The notes under the pieces are model-generated. The model was not told the DNA's origin, searched no databases, and worked only from the letters and a program-made list of their open reading frames with translations. From assembly GCA_949317995.1 (NCBI GenBank), contig OX439041.1:7266001-7330000 (forward strand): a DNA stretch of 64,000 bases, written 5' to 3'. Of the stretch, positions 26,095 through 38,672 are shown piece after piece. Numbering within the stretch: the stretch's first letter is position 1; each line of letters opens with the position of its first letter. Made by a program: the position numbers and the translations under genes. This stretch comes from Acholoe squamosa. Taxonomy: Eukaryota > Annelida > Polychaeta > Phyllodocida > Polynoidae.

Positions 26095-26096
26095 TA
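26040..26096. repeat. (TA)n microsatellite
   Basis: Alternating TA with a few CA interruptions. Confidence 0.95.
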
Positions 26097-26594
26097 AGCA
26101 AAGTATGTCGTCTTACTTTGGTATAATCAACGCGGGAAAAAAGATTGAATAGTCCGCGCATGGGCGCATCAGTCGCTAACTGTTTGTTTGAGACGAAAAA
26201 CAGGGCCAGCTAGTATTCAAATGTAAGATTTTTTTTTTCTTACCTTATTAAATGATGCGGGTCAATTTGACCTTATTCAAGCCCAAATTGTGTGTCAAGT
26301 ATTATTTGTTCACTTGATTGGTTTATTTGTTCTCCTTGATTGTATTCATTATCATCATTTTACTTAGTGCTAATCGATGTTTGGTAGCGTTCGATTATAT
26401 ATCCCCTTTTCTATGCCCTCATTGTGTGTATGGTGCGCGGGCACTAATACATTCCTTATGTAATTGTGTAATGTAGTTCTCGCCATGAATATGACTATAG
26501 CTGTTGAATTGGCGTTAAAGATGTTTACAGGGCAGGGGGAATTGTCATGTGGCATTTCTCAACATTGTACGTGTTGAGCAAATGCTGTTCAGAT

Positions 26595-26818
26595 TACCGT
26601 AAATCCCCGGTCATAAGCCGGATTTTTTTTTCTATTTTGGGCCCAAACCGGCTTCTAAATTTTTCCCAAAGTCCCCCCCCAGCTTATGACCGGGTTTTTT
26701 TACTATAGATTAAAGAGAAAATGGTAAAAATTTGACCCAAAAACCAGCTTTTATTTTTTTCCTGAACTCACCCCCCGGCTTATGACCGGGGCCGGCTTGT
26801 GACCGGGAATTTACGGTA
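26595..26818. mobile_element. MITE with TACCGTAAAT termini
   Basis: It starts TACCGTAAATCCCCGGTC and ends GACCGGGAATTTACGGTA, an inverted pair of about 27 bp. Copies of the phrase CCGGCTTATGACCGG occur inside, so the interior is itself repetitive. TA at both ends suggests a Tc1/mariner-type TA target. Related GATATTACGGT and GGTATTACGGTA words occur near 28850 and 43780. Confidence 0.7.
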
Positions 26819-26830
26819 CATACTTTTCAG

Positions 26831-27108
26831 GAGGGAAATTCTGGACATATGCAGAAGGACCCAAAAGTCAGCTGATCATATTTGAATTAGTCACACTACG
26901 CGGTCATTATCGGACAAAAGAAATTGTTGGGACAGCACACCCAAGTCTGTTGGGGGGTATATCTGGAGAGCCTATTCTCAGTGACGTGAAAATCATGATG
27001 ACGAGACCACTTTCCACTGCTCTCAAGCTGATTCCCTCAGGAAGGGCCCGATTCAAAAGTTCAGAAGAAAATATCTCAATAAGTATTTTTAACACTATAC
27101 TTCTAGAT
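26831..27108 (+). CDS. Host gene, exon 3
   Basis: The exon starts after TACTTTTCAG and reads on from exon 2 as GGKFWTYAEGPKSQLIIFEL, then about 70 more residues with good coding texture. The best donor compatible with the next exon (phase 0) is GTAATG at 27109, giving 278 bp. A second phase-0 donor (GTGAAA after ILSD, ~26988) is possible, so the 3' edge is uncertain. No family recognised. Confidence 0.6.
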
Positions 27109-28830
27109 GTAATGAGTCTAGAGAGTATTGTGCGAAATGAGTTTTGCTTTCCATTGCAATTGAATCATATGGTTAGGAGAAATCTCATTGTATTGGGTAT
27201 ATGAAAATGTTAAAATCCTTGAAATCAATGAAGCTAATCTTAATGGGGTGGGGACCAGCGGATAACTGACTCCTTTTTGGATATAGGGTGAAGAGATTTC
27301 TTTCCAAAAAAGATATTATTCTCTTTACCAAAATTAAATCAATGCAATTCACCCATAGTATTACGAAACAGGAGCAGTATTTCTAATTTTATTTTTCTCT
27401 TAGTTGCATGCTTGGTCAAATGTAAACCATGATAAACTCTATGGTAGGCAAAGTGGAACACTGAGTAGAGGGGTTGGCCATATCATAGAGTGTAACTTTT
27501 ATCTAGGAAATATGGTGCACATAAGGGGCTGGGGCAGGGAGGCTGGAGGAGGGGAAAGGAGGAGAAGTGGTGTCAGGGTACCGCTAAGCCAGCAGCAGTG
27601 GGGTGTTTCAGAAGCCGGACATGATAATGATCATTAAATAACTGTTTCTAAAACTGTTAGATTCTAAACTTACAACTGCAACCAATATCATCTCTCACCA
27701 GTCATATCGTTATAGACACAGTAAGATAATGGTAATGCTTTAGAAACACATGCAGTTATAAGCCTACAATCACTATTAAAACTGCTATCATATCTCCTTA
27801 TGACCGGTTGTAAACATTACCTGCTTCTGAAACACCCCACAGGGGTGCCATACACATGGGGGGTGGAGGAATCTAGTACTTTATTTGCCGACTAATGTAT
27901 CTCCCTTTCGCATTCACTAGCTGCACCAATACAATGAAGTCCCAGGAAAGAAAAAAGGATCCTATCAAAAAGTATAAAATCATTCAACGCCTTGTGGCAG
28001 TGTTTCTGTATGACAGTAGTGGTAGGTTGCACTGTAAAAAATATCAAAATAACAATAGAATTCATGTCCCAAAGTTGCCAGAGATCTGTCATTATTTTCA
28101 GTTTCCTTGTTCATTTGTGTACCACCATACTGCCGCCTTGGGCTTGTTGTAAACACTTCACAGGTTCCCTGCAATGCGATTACTGTAGTTCACTGTTCAG
28201 TTTTACTTTTTTTCAATAATGTAATACATGAATTCAGTTCCGTTAGACCGTTATCGGTACTGCATTCCTACATCATTAATATTCATTCTAGATTGGTAAA
28301 ATGTAGTCGATCAAGAGTTAGTCAGTCTGAGCTGCATGTTAGGTTTCTAACTCACATACCCTATACTCGTGTTTGCTTCCAAAACCACATTCTAATAAGC
28401 ATTGCAGGTAAACCACACCTTGGCGTTACCGTAGCTCCCCCATTTCTGACTAGGTGGCCAGGAGGGGAACCTATGGTTCAGGCAAAATTCAGAAGAAGAA
28501 GAGTTGCATTGCCCCCCATCAGGTAGCATTTCTATGGTGGTGGCCACCTGCTGTTATGTGGCAGAAGTATGGGGGGCCTGGGGACGAACAGACACACAAT
28601 CTAACCCCAAGGTGCGCAATAGAAGAACCGTTCCGTCATACCATAATACCCAATGTATAAGAGGCATCATTTATGCGATGATGGACCCCCTAGCATGCCT
28701 TGTAGAGGTCTGAGGTCTTTGAATTTCAAAATCCATTGATTAAAACTAAAGTTCGAACACTTTTGATATTTAAATTTCTATTGCATCCCTAAAGTCTGGG
28801 TGTGCCTTATTTATGAGATGCACCTTATAT

Positions 28831-28943
28831 GCAGGATATTACGGTGGATCCTAAGTACGCAGGATATTACGGTGGATCATAAGTACGCAGGATATATTAT
28901 GGTGGATCCTAAGTACGCTGGATATTACAGTGGATCCTAAGCA
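28831..28943. repeat. Tandem repeat, four units of ~28 bp
   Basis: Four units of GCAGGATATTACGGTGGATC plus a CTAAGTAC-type tail, with lengths 28, 28, 30 and 28 and a few substitutions. Confidence 0.85.
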
Positions 28944-29659
28944 TTATTAATTACCTATGGGAGTTAGAAGTAGATATTTACGTATTTTCATGCTGCAATG
29001 GTAGATCAAGATGAGAAACTCTGAATAATCATAATATGTTACCTTAATTCCTAGAAACCTTAGTGAGAAATGTAGGTCCGTCCCTCTGTCTGTCTGTGAG
29101 TATGTCCCTAACTGTTCCTTTACTCTAGTGGTGGTAGGTACAATCCATGGTTCGTGGTGATTTGTAAATAATCACATATGACCCACTGTCTCTTTTCTTC
29201 TCTCCAGTGTCCGATATTTGTCTTTTCACATACTTATCAGTTTAGTTTCTGTTTGATATAAGCATTCAGGAGCCACCACTACCTCTTTATTTCCCCTTTA
29301 CCTTGACAATTCCTGTGTCCCTTTGTATTTATTTCATGCCTTTAATGCCACCGTAATAGACTTTTAGGGGTCTTTGACAGGGATGGAGGATGAGAAGAAT
29401 CGCAACCTTTTGATTTTCCCTGTGCAACAGCCCTGTATTTATTTCATTTAACTAAAGGCAAAGTTACTAAAACTATTTTGGACCACTTCCAAATGCCAGG
29501 AAATGATCTTCTTTCCAGAAGAGAGGTGACATACACCTTCTGTTCATTAATAGAAGTGGTGTTTCACTTTGAGGAGTGCTAGCCTTTCACACATATCCCT
29601 TAATTTACGAGTCCTGTCCATGTTATCAGGGATTCGTTTTACTGTTATAGGCACATTAG

Positions 29660-29695
29660 GTACATGATCCATGTATGTATACATGGATCATGTAC
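29660..29695. repeat. 36-bp near-perfect palindrome
   Basis: GTACATGATCCATGTA is followed after a four-base centre by its exact reverse complement, TACATGGATCATGTAC. It can form a 16-bp stem. No neighbouring gene is recognised. Confidence 0.85.
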
Positions 29696-30837
29696 AAAAC
29701 ACTCAGCAAGGCAGGACTCAGCGTGTCACAGCTCCACAATACAATCTGTGCCCCAGTACTGTCTACAGAGTGATAAATGTGGTATGTCCCTCTCTGTGAT
29801 TATGAGTCTGTTAAACAGCTTACCAACTCTGTGTAGCAGGTTGTTTCCTGAGTCTTGGTTGTAAACAACTTGAAGGTTTTGATTCAATGTATGTAACTCC
29901 AGGAATATCCTCTGGGCCTTAGTTTCTTCTCTTGGCCATGAATTTCAACAACATAGCAAAGCATATATCAACTGTATCAACTCAATTGTTAATGGCAGTG
30001 ATCAAATTTATATACCCCCTTAGAGCTGAGACATACAAATCTTTGCAATTTTCCCTTTGTAATTCTAGGTGTTATGTTTCAGTCACTATACACAAACAAA
30101 CTAGATATGGCATAGAGGTGCCTGAGTTTGATTTGTTTGGTGTAGTCACATGAGTCTATACCAACTAGGCTATAGGTCAAGGATTATCGGCATGGTTCTT
30201 ATCTGGGCTTATCAAAGCAAATATACACCGGATACACAGCTGTCCCACTGAGCATGTCCACTCATTATGATATGACAAGGTGAAATAGTTGAAATAGTGA
30301 TCTTTGTCCAGGCTGTGTCCATATTCCACATACTGAAAGTCTTCACAGACAATAAAAGCAGTAACTCAGACTCACTTGCTGAGTCATATAGCGTGCTGTA
30401 AAATGGTGAGTCTCTTTGCTGTAGCTGGCAGTGGTGAATTACTCAATATATAACTCCATGTGGAGTAGCTCTGTGTGAACTCTTAAGGAGTATTTTAGAC
30501 TCTGGCCCGCAGTGATCAAACCAACAGGGCTGTGGGTGTTAGACCGGCTGCAGTAAGGGCCAGACTGGGAGGGAGGGAAGTGAGCAAGTGGTTCTAACCA
30601 TGAGCTGCTCACCGAGCTGTGTGCTGACTGGAAGGACACCATGTGAACAGTGGGGGAACTAACGCTGAAGGTGGTGACTGGGTGGTTAGGTAGGCCTGGT
30701 ATAAATGCTACTGCCGGTTTGATCCCTCTCTTGAGTTGCATATGCATGACTGTAAAATACAAATGCATGACCATTCACTCCAGTCTTTCTATATGACATT
30801 TTACCATTTAAGGGCCGCTGCTGCAGAAGTGTACCAT

Positions 30838-30995
30838 GGTTGGCATGATGCTTTAATGAAACATTGGAGAGTCTGCTTAAGAGCGCCTCAATTAAGCATC
30901 ATGCCAACCCTAAGAGAGTGTATCATCCAGTAGGGTCGGCATGATGCATAAATGCAGCCCTGGTGAGTCAATAGCCAGGGCTGCATTTATGCATC
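30838..30995. mobile_element. GCATGATGC-type palindromic MITE, copy 1
   Basis: The words TTGGCATGATGC and GCATCATGCCAA face each other, and a second inner inverted pair (GCAGCCCTGG / CCAGGGCTGC) follows. Related copies are at 42655, 44150, 45895, 47672, 58530 and 62885. Non-autonomous; superfamily unknown. Confidence 0.7.
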
Positions 30996-31258
30996 ATGAG
31001 GACCAAATTAGTGTCGAAGAACTGTCACCCCTTCTGCATGTTACTATAGAACAAAAAGGGAGGGGGGCAAAAGGATTTGGCATGTGCATTGGGAAATCCA
31101 CCATCCCTCTCATGTTTACAAATGACCACTCCCTTATTAGATAACTCTCCCCTGACTCGTTCCTGGGTCAGAATCTATAGTATAGGGTATAAACCATCTG
31201 GGGATACCTGAGGATTAGATACATTACAATAAGATGTTGGTTTAGATACACTCTTAGG

Positions 31259-31378
<120 letters not shown>

Positions 31379-32732
31379 TGTCATCCCTGTTAAACTAGAG
31401 TTAGTTGGTACCATGACTCAACCATCCCGTACCTCAAGCCAACCAAATCTAAAGGTAGCTGGTTCGATTCTGAGCATGGCTGTACTCATTTTACTATCTC
31501 AAAAGAACATTATTTAATGTATCTACACAGAGGGACATGTACGACATGTACATGAACGTACACCAATGTCCAGGTCATGGAATACAAGAGAAATGGTAGA
31601 GTCATGGTCAAGTTGGTGGTTGAATCAGGATATCCCAAGTTACATCAGACATAAAGGGTTTTGATGTGAATAATGAAGCGTGGTTCTGAAATTAACAGGT
31701 AGAAACATACTGTAGGATACCAACAGGTTAAACTTCTAAAAACGTTATTTTAGTAACACATGTCAGTATAACATGCTTGTTTGACCCTTTACATGAAAGA
31801 CTAAATATGGATTTTCAGCAATGTAAGTGAGATATGTGATGCATCATTATCTCCTCTTGTATCAACAATGGTATCTGTTTTTCAATGACTGTTTTGTTGT
31901 TGTCTTAATGGTCAACATAAGGTACCATTAGGTCTACTGGTCAAGTCAGGGGCGAGTCACCATAGTGCATTCAATATAGTTTAGTTCCCATTGTAATCAG
32001 CGGTCCTCTGCCTATTAGGCTTTCCTAGCCAACTTAAATGAGGGTCTATGATTATTTTCTCTTTTATGTCCCCTCAATGTGGCAGCCGTTCATATGCACA
32101 GACACCGACACACTGATCTGTGAAATGGTATAATGTAGTTTTCTTTTCATGAATATAAAGCAATCTGTTGAAAGGGCATTACACAACCATTACTCCCTTC
32201 ACTCCATTCCCCTGCTCGTCTCAAAGGCTTAGGTCTTCAAGGAATGACTAACAACAGCTTTGCACGTGTTAATATGTTATTATTGTAAGTAAAATGTTTG
32301 GTACACTTACAAATGTGTTAAACCCCAAAATTGAATAAGCATAAACTCCTATGCATACTTCAGCTGCATATGAGTCGTATCCTGAGCCAAATAAGTGCCA
32401 TAAACTTGGAAAATGCAGGTTTATTTACCATTTCATAGTAGCTGCTTATAAGCTACACCTTCCATTGGTAGGGAATACCCATTAGGAAGGCATCATTTAC
32501 TTACAGAAGCTTTCATTCATCTCTTTAACGAGTACAACTTAGAAGGTCTAATGACAAAGTACAGCTAATAACGATTTTGCTCAGCATTTTGTTTCTCAGG
32601 AGTAATTGGAATATCAATTCCATTGATGTGTGACTTCTCCCCATTTTCCACCTTGTTAAATCTGGTTAAATTTAGAATGGCAAAGAACGTTAATTTAATA
32701 AAGGGATTATGTGAGAGGTGATGGTATTCCTT

Positions 32733-32799
32733 GGTTAGCGGATTCGAACCCAGGTTTGTAAACTTGTAAGCAACCACTCTACTACTAAGCTACATCCCC
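32733..32799 (-). repeat. tRNA-derived SINE head (pol III promoter-like)
   Basis: Read on the minus strand it begins GGGGATGTAGCTTAGTAG (A-box-like) and has GGGTTCGAATCC (a strong B box) about 35 bp later. Acceptor-stem pairing is poor, so I call it a tRNA-derived SINE piece or tRNA pseudogene rather than a working tRNA. Confidence 0.5.
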
Positions 32800-32890
32800 A
32801 GACCTGAAGCTGACTATATTCCACCTATGCCTGGATCGGTATAATACTGACAGGGGGAACCAGTGATTACCTGCTGACCTGTGCCTGCAG

Positions 32891-32974
32891 GTCTGTCAAC
32901 CGGGCCCGGGAATCACGTTACCGTACACTATCATCAATGATCAGATTGGTTCCATACCTCATCACTACTTTGAG
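32891..32974 (+). CDS. Host gene, exon 4
   Basis: 84 bp, GTGCCTGCAG before and GTAAGT after, both near-consensus. In phase 0 it reads VCQPGPGITLPYTIINDQIG then SIPHHYFE. It joins in frame to exon 5. Well-formed splice sites and a clean frame make this one of the safer exons. Confidence 0.72.
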
Positions 32975-33389
32975 GTAAGTGCAAAAAAAAAACAATTCCA
33001 TCAAATTGACTTCACGCTTTATCTAAGATTACCTCGACAATAAGGTCAACATTAGTAAATGAGGTCAGAGACCGTGGTTGACTCCAACCACCTGTGATAG
33101 ATGGTCGTATAACAAACTGGTTACCTACCCTCGAATACTGTGAAAATGATTTTTGATAATTTGATGATAAGATTCAACACATTAGGGAAACGAAGAGCTA
33201 GAATTACATATTCCCAACTCTAAGAAAAAATGTTTGACGCTAGGGTGTGGACCCCTAAATTCGACATGGCGACATGGCCATTTCTTAAAATTGACATGTC
33301 ACATGGGGGATCTCCAATCCAGTCCCACTTACAAAATTTGCCAAATGGGTGTGATTTCAAACGGTCTCTGCCACTACCAAGTCCCTATC

Positions 33390-33632
33390 CAGTCCCTGGA
33401 GCGTGTTGCTCCTATGGCAAAAATAGCTGTCAGTAGGTACCCTCTTTTCAAAAGAAGTCACGCTCTGCTTCACCATTCAACTTGCATTCACCACATTAGT
33501 CTGAAAAGTCACCTGCCTTGTTTAAGACAGAGAGAGCTGCACTATCAGGTACCTACTCATGTCACACACTCTATAGTATATTATACTGACTGACTTCTCC
33601 CAACTAGGTACCTACTCAAATCCGCCTTTTTT
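33390..33632. repeat. Dispersed repeat, copy A
   Basis: About 240 bp with a diverged copy at 55145-55385. Shared words include GTTGCTCCTAT, TAGTCTGAAAAGTCAC, AGAGAGAGCTGCACTA and ACTTCTCCCAACTAGGTACC. It also contains internal GGTACCTACTCA repeats. No coding potential. Copy B lies inside the 5' part of the second Ty3/gypsy element. Confidence 0.75.
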
Positions 33633-34333
33633 AGCACCATAATTGAATGACCACTTGTGAGCAACAAAAGGGACAAGTTATAGCTACAAGAAAAGAAAGG
33701 ACTGGAAACGAGGGCACTTTTAGCCAGCTCTTCCTTTTACTATAGAAGCAACACCCTCCAGGTTGCACCAGGGTGCCAGGAGCACTTACATTTCTAATCA
33801 CCAGGGGGCAGTCTAATACACATCTATCCCCGCATTTATGCTGACACCTATGGCCACAATAAACCTCAGGACTAACTACTGGCAAAAAGATTGGATGCTC
33901 ACCCCCAATTATAGTTGACACTATAACAGTGCTACACATATATCTGTTATTTAGAAATAATTATATGTATGCTGAGGTTATGCTGCCCCCATGACATGCA
34001 TTAGTTATACAGTTTTTGGTGGTGCTATGTTAGCCACAGGCTAAAACCACACAGAAATCTACGCTGCTAGTACATGGTTAAATTATTATCTTTGAAGGTA
34101 AGACACTCTGGTTTGTATAAATTTGTATCACAAAAGTTCATCCTAGTACTTTTTTCTTTCTTCCATAGACAGTAGTGCCCCCTAGTTCTGTAAAGATAAG
34201 CGTGACTATCCACCATCATATTTGCAGAACTAGGTGGTACCACGGTTAAGAGGTTCATGCAGAGACACTAGGGCCACCTTATGTGATACAAATTGACCCA
34301 GACCACAGTGTATAGTATTTTATGTTATTTCAG

Positions 34334-34414
34334 TATGTGCTTGTAGCAGTGCAGCAGCTGCATCCTTATGAGGTAGCGATCCTTGGACCTTTTGAATTAC
34401 CTCCAGAGCAACAG
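34334..34414 (+). CDS. Host gene, exon 5
   Basis: 81 bp bounded by GTTATTTCAG and GTGAGA. Only phase 0 is open; it reads YVLVAVQQLHPYEVAILGPF then ELPPEQQ. The other two frames have stops. It continues exon 4 in frame and leads to the terminal exon at 42339. Confidence 0.72.
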
Positions 34415-36840
34415 GTGAGAAGACTGCGTCCTCGCTGCCGGGGATGGCCTCCTCCCCTACTTCCTCTATATACAAGCATGAGTGCAACTGCAGGGAGTGG
34501 GGATGACTGGGTAAGGGGACAGAGTCCTATTTTGATACAAGTATTTAAACTCAATTATTGAGTAGACTTGTTTTTATTGATATTCTATCGATTATTTATT
34601 GATGTTTTATTGATTAATCATCACAACCTATCAAACTATCACATCCTGGGTATAGGATTGGTATAACTCAATGTAAAGGGTTACCTAATAGGGCATTTCT
34701 CTATTATGAAATATTAGTCTTACTAAGAAGCATCCTATTAATATTATTATTAATAATCATATCGAAAGAAGGAAGTCATTTTGGCCATGATTTGACCTGG
34801 CTTTCACATTGAATGACATTTGACACATAGGGAGGTTTGTTCTACATTTGTTATTGATTCTCAAAGTTTGCAGTCATCATTATAGAGTTTGTGCGGCGTG
34901 TGGCACAAACAAATGCAATCAAGGAGGAAGCTGGTAGGTCAGACACCGGATCTGCTTCCGCTGATGGTCAGACACAAGTTCATTAATTGATTGGGGACCA
35001 ACTTAAGGTGATAAATATCACAGTAGAAGAGGACAGGTTTAGCAACAGACTCCTATTAGACCCAACAACAAATGGTATTCAAAGGTCACCTCGCGGAGGG
35101 GGGGGGGTATTTTCCTAATGTGCTACAACTGTATACAGACAATACAATTAAAAATTCATCAAATTGTATGAGCTGACCATAAGCCGTTGCATTTATCAAT
35201 GCTTCTACTGAACACTATTGACAGCATTTGGCCTGATATCGGCCCCAATTCTCCTTGAATTTGAGAGAAATAGTTTTCATTGGGGTTCCCAATGTATTCA
35301 CCCCCCCCCTTTCTGGTAACAGTTATCATTTCCTTTATTTTACTAGAAGTGGGTAGAAATGTAATGGTTTCCACTCCATATCAAAGAAAGGGAAGCAGAT
35401 GTAGGATGTTGGTAATCGACTTCCTGATTTGGGAATTTCCCGATAAGGGAGTGGGAGGAAGTGCATAAGAAAGATGCCCCATTTGCTCATCTTTCAAAAT
35501 CGGGAATGAATATGCTGTGTTGGAATACCTTTTTGTGTTTATATAGTTGGTGCTTATACATGTATTCATCACAATGGAGTTTCCCAGTTTCAACATGATT
35601 CCCATAGGAATAACATTGACATTTGCTGTTGTACTGTGGTGTGTAATCACAGTTCATTAAGAAATTACCTCCAGATGTACACTAGTAGTTGCATGTAAGA
35701 CAAGTCCTACTAGTCATTATCAAGTTAGGGGTGCCTTAAACGTAAATGTTTTTTACAAAACAGTATGCAATCGTTTTAAGAGCAAGTCCTAGCTGAAACC
35801 GTATAGCTTTTCCTTCATCGCAGAGTATTGAATTGTATGTGCATACACGATATATGCCCTGTGATAGAGCCTCAGAAATTTGCATGGGAAGTAGCGTGGG
35901 GAGGAAACAGACCGAGATCAAAGTGATGAATGTCGGACATTGTGTAGAAGCTTGTTTAGGTCTGACCTTTAGAGCGTCTGCTCCTGCTGAGCACCAAAGT
36001 ATTTACAACTTTCCTCAATGCTGTCCTAGTGTCCTTGTACGTCTAACCTTCTGTCTATAAGCAGTACACATAGTACAAAGGCTCATGTGCTAGTAAGTTA
36101 ACTTCTAAGATATAAATTTTTATCAACAGGAATTATCCAATAATTAACAGGTAATTGAAAAGAGTACATCCCCCTCAACTTACCCTCAAATATCAGTCTA
36201 AATAACACTCAAATCGATTAATATACCTCCTAAGGATTAATTTGATGCCTGGTTTGCCTACCCACTGTCAGATTTTAGACCAATAATCATTGTACAACAC
36301 CCTTCAGTGCGGACCTACAAAGTGTCTCCTGCTGCCACCTCCTGTCAATTGGTGTTCTGCAACCTAAAGGTCTGGGTTGGAATCTTGGTGTTCGATGAAA
36401 TAGCTTGGAAAGCTTTTATTCACTGTCCTAGTAATGTCTTATCCAGAATCGTTTACTTTTATGCCTCTCAGGGCCCACAAATCTTTCTGAGAATCAATTC
36501 CCAAAGCTGGTATCAGTCTGTGCACTCTCCATGGATTTGATTGATTTCTAGCATTGACATGGAGGTATGGTCCTTTCTCATAGGAAAAAATGGTCAAAGG
36601 GCAAAGAAATTTGACATGCTTATAGCCAAGGGGCACCACGTGAGGTACTGAGTGTTATTCTCTCTCTAGGTGCTATAATTCACAGAAATATCTGGCTAAA
36701 ATATATGAAAAACCCTCAGAAATATAATGTTATAAAGGAATAAATTCAACAAAATGAATCTTAACTCCATGTATAATGGCTTAGGTGGCCCTATTATTCA
36801 AGGTCCCCCATGTCTAAACCGCCTTTAAAGGAACGTCGGA
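34415..36840 (+). other. Host intron 5, proximal part, no gene seen
   Basis: Ordinary intronic texture with short direct repeats. A G run lies at 35099-35107. No exon or complete element was recognised. Confidence 0.45.
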
Positions 36841-37526
36841 AGCCTGACCCCCCCTCGAAGGTGCAAATGACTGTTTCAAAGTCCTATTGAACCTTTCTAC
36901 CTGACCATCCGACTGTGGCCAGTATGGGTTGGTTCCAGTCTTGCAAATGGCTAGGTAATGACACATTTCCTGCCATAACTCTGACTCAAACTCTCTTCCT
37001 TAGTCACTGTGCATCATAAGGGGGACACCCAGATGTAGCACCCAGCCTTTTACAAACGCCTTGGCGCATGTGGCGGCTTTGTGATTAGGAAGAGAAACAC
37101 CCGAGTATACTTCGTATAGTAGTGGGTTACGACCATTATACAAGTGTTTTCTCTGGGCGTCGTTTTTAATCCACTGATGATGTCTATCGCTACTCTAGCA
37201 AACCTGACACCAAATAATTCCTGGGACAAGGGTAGCTTGCCCAGGCTGGGTCCCGGCTGGTTTTTACAACAATCCGGGCAAGTGGCGATCCACCGAAATA
37301 GGTCGCCTCTCATTCTGGGCCAGTAGTAACGTCTTTGCAGACCCTCTATAGACCTTTTCTTCCCGAAATGACCACTAGTCTGGTGGCCATGGCAATAATA
37401 CATGATATCCCTCCTCATCGAGGTGGGGATCACTATTTGTAACAGTCTACCGTTGGTGGAAGTGGTCTTCCACCTACACAGTATACCTCTCGGATTTCCA
37501 GCTCGGTCCATTGAGCTATCAATCAC
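36840..37526 (-). pseudogene. Ty3/gypsy copy 1: integrase remnant
   Basis: The minus strand encodes a zinc-binding H2C2 region (H-x3-H in CHGHQTSGHFG, then C-P-D-C) followed by the start of an rve core with RVAIDIISGL. Past a frame break, the SDQG-type motif near 37008 contains a stop codon in place of the residue after Asp, and VERFNR follows near 36890. The integrase is therefore dead. It is closely related to the integrase of the element at 48-55 kb. Confidence 0.85.
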
Positions 37527-37799
37527 CTCGCTTCCCTGTCTTCTAGGGATAACATCGGCCTTGCAGGCTTAATAACTATCCGTAAGTATTCCATTATGCG
37601 CGCAGTGGTTGGATCGGACTGTTGGAACTTCTTGTTGGTCTCCGGGGACCAATCGAGATTGGGGATTCGGGGGTGGTATAATTAAATACCAACCCAGCGA
37701 CCACAGCATTGTGGGCCCCGCAGTCTTCACAAGTGGCATTTTGGCACTTTCAGATGGGTAGCCTCGACAAGGCGTCCGCATTGATATGTTTAGCACCCA

Positions 37800-38045
37800 G
37801 TCGGTGCTCTATTTGCTTATGTTCTAATCAGAATTTGGATAGGTGAGCTAACCACCTCCCAATCATCCCTTCGGCGTCCTTAAAATTAAGGAGCCATCTT
37901 AGAGATGAATGGGCGGTCAGCAAAGTAAAGTCAGTTCCCCACAGGAAATGATTAAACTTCTTCGTATACACCACTACTGCGAGGAGCTCTCGTTTAGTAG
38001 TACAATAATTACGCTGGCTCTTGCTTAGCGTGTTGGATTACCCCC
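37800..38045 (-). pseudogene. Ty3/gypsy copy 1: RNase H fragment, RT deleted
   Basis: A short minus-strand stretch aligns by eye with the RT/RNase H end of the second element (words such as TACTGTACTAAACGAGAG-type and FNHFL-x-GTDFTLLTAHSS). Immediately upstream, the Gag frames begin, so the protease and reverse transcriptase are missing. Confidence 0.6.
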
Positions 38046-38107
38046 GATGGCTTTTTGGCATTCGTTCACTCCTGGGGTTATACCCAATGCCGTGGATACA
38101 ACCCCCA

Positions 38108-38641
38108 CTAGTTTCCCACTGTATCTGTGGAATCCGTAGTATTCTGGCTATCCTCGCCTTCAACTTCGGCTTCATAAAAAGCCACCATTACCGGCTTTGC
38201 AGTGGTACACTTGGATGAATAGTGTCCCATGCGTTGACACCTGAAACACTTGACCGTCCGGCGGTCCACTCTGGGTCTCTGCCGGTTGGCTTGAAGGGCA
38301 TCTGTAATCTTTTTACACATCTCCTCCATTAGTTTGGTCATATCTGGAGACTGACCCCTCGCCTTATCAGCGTCAGAGGGCTTAGTAGCTTTGCTACCAG
38401 CTTTCGAGTCACCCCTGACCTCGGATGGCGATTTAGTTTCCTTAGATTTACTAAACGCCTTCCTTGGAATATACTTTCTACCAGAAGTGTTTTTCCTAAG
38501 CTGCATCGAGCAAAAGGTGCCGTCCTCTTGCTCGATGTCTATAAGTTCAAAGTCATCCGGGGTACCTTCTACCTCGGATGGCTGAACTACGGATGACACT
38601 GGAGGCAATCCCGCACCGTTCGGGATGTCTCCAGCCAACAT
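38108..38641 (-). pseudogene. gag: Ty3/gypsy copy 1: Gag nucleocapsid part with CCHC knuckle
   Basis: 177 codons open. The end has a zinc knuckle, CFRCQRMGHYSSKC, the CX2CX4HX4C form of retroelement nucleocapsids, after a Lys/Arg/Ser-rich linker. It continues frames upstream at 38673-40756. Confidence 0.85.
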
Positions 38642-38672
38642 CGTTCATTTCTTTACAGCCATATCTATGCCA

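Larger units (their letters stand above)
25634..26830 (+). other. Host intron 2 with repeats
   Basis: It holds a copy (about 25740-25960) of a dispersed repeat also present, in pieces, at 27430-27560 and 28020-28170 (shared TGGAACACTGAGTAGAGGGG), a (TA)n microsatellite at 26040-26096 and the MITE at 26595. Nothing coding is seen. Confidence 0.55.

Noticed and set aside
27404-27637. Exon-like frame after TTTCTCTTAG
   Set aside because: The sequence belongs to a dispersed repeat also found near 25750 and 28040 and does not continue the host frame.
32733-32799. A functional tRNA gene
   Set aside because: A and B boxes are present, but the acceptor and T stems do not pair properly; better read as a SINE head.
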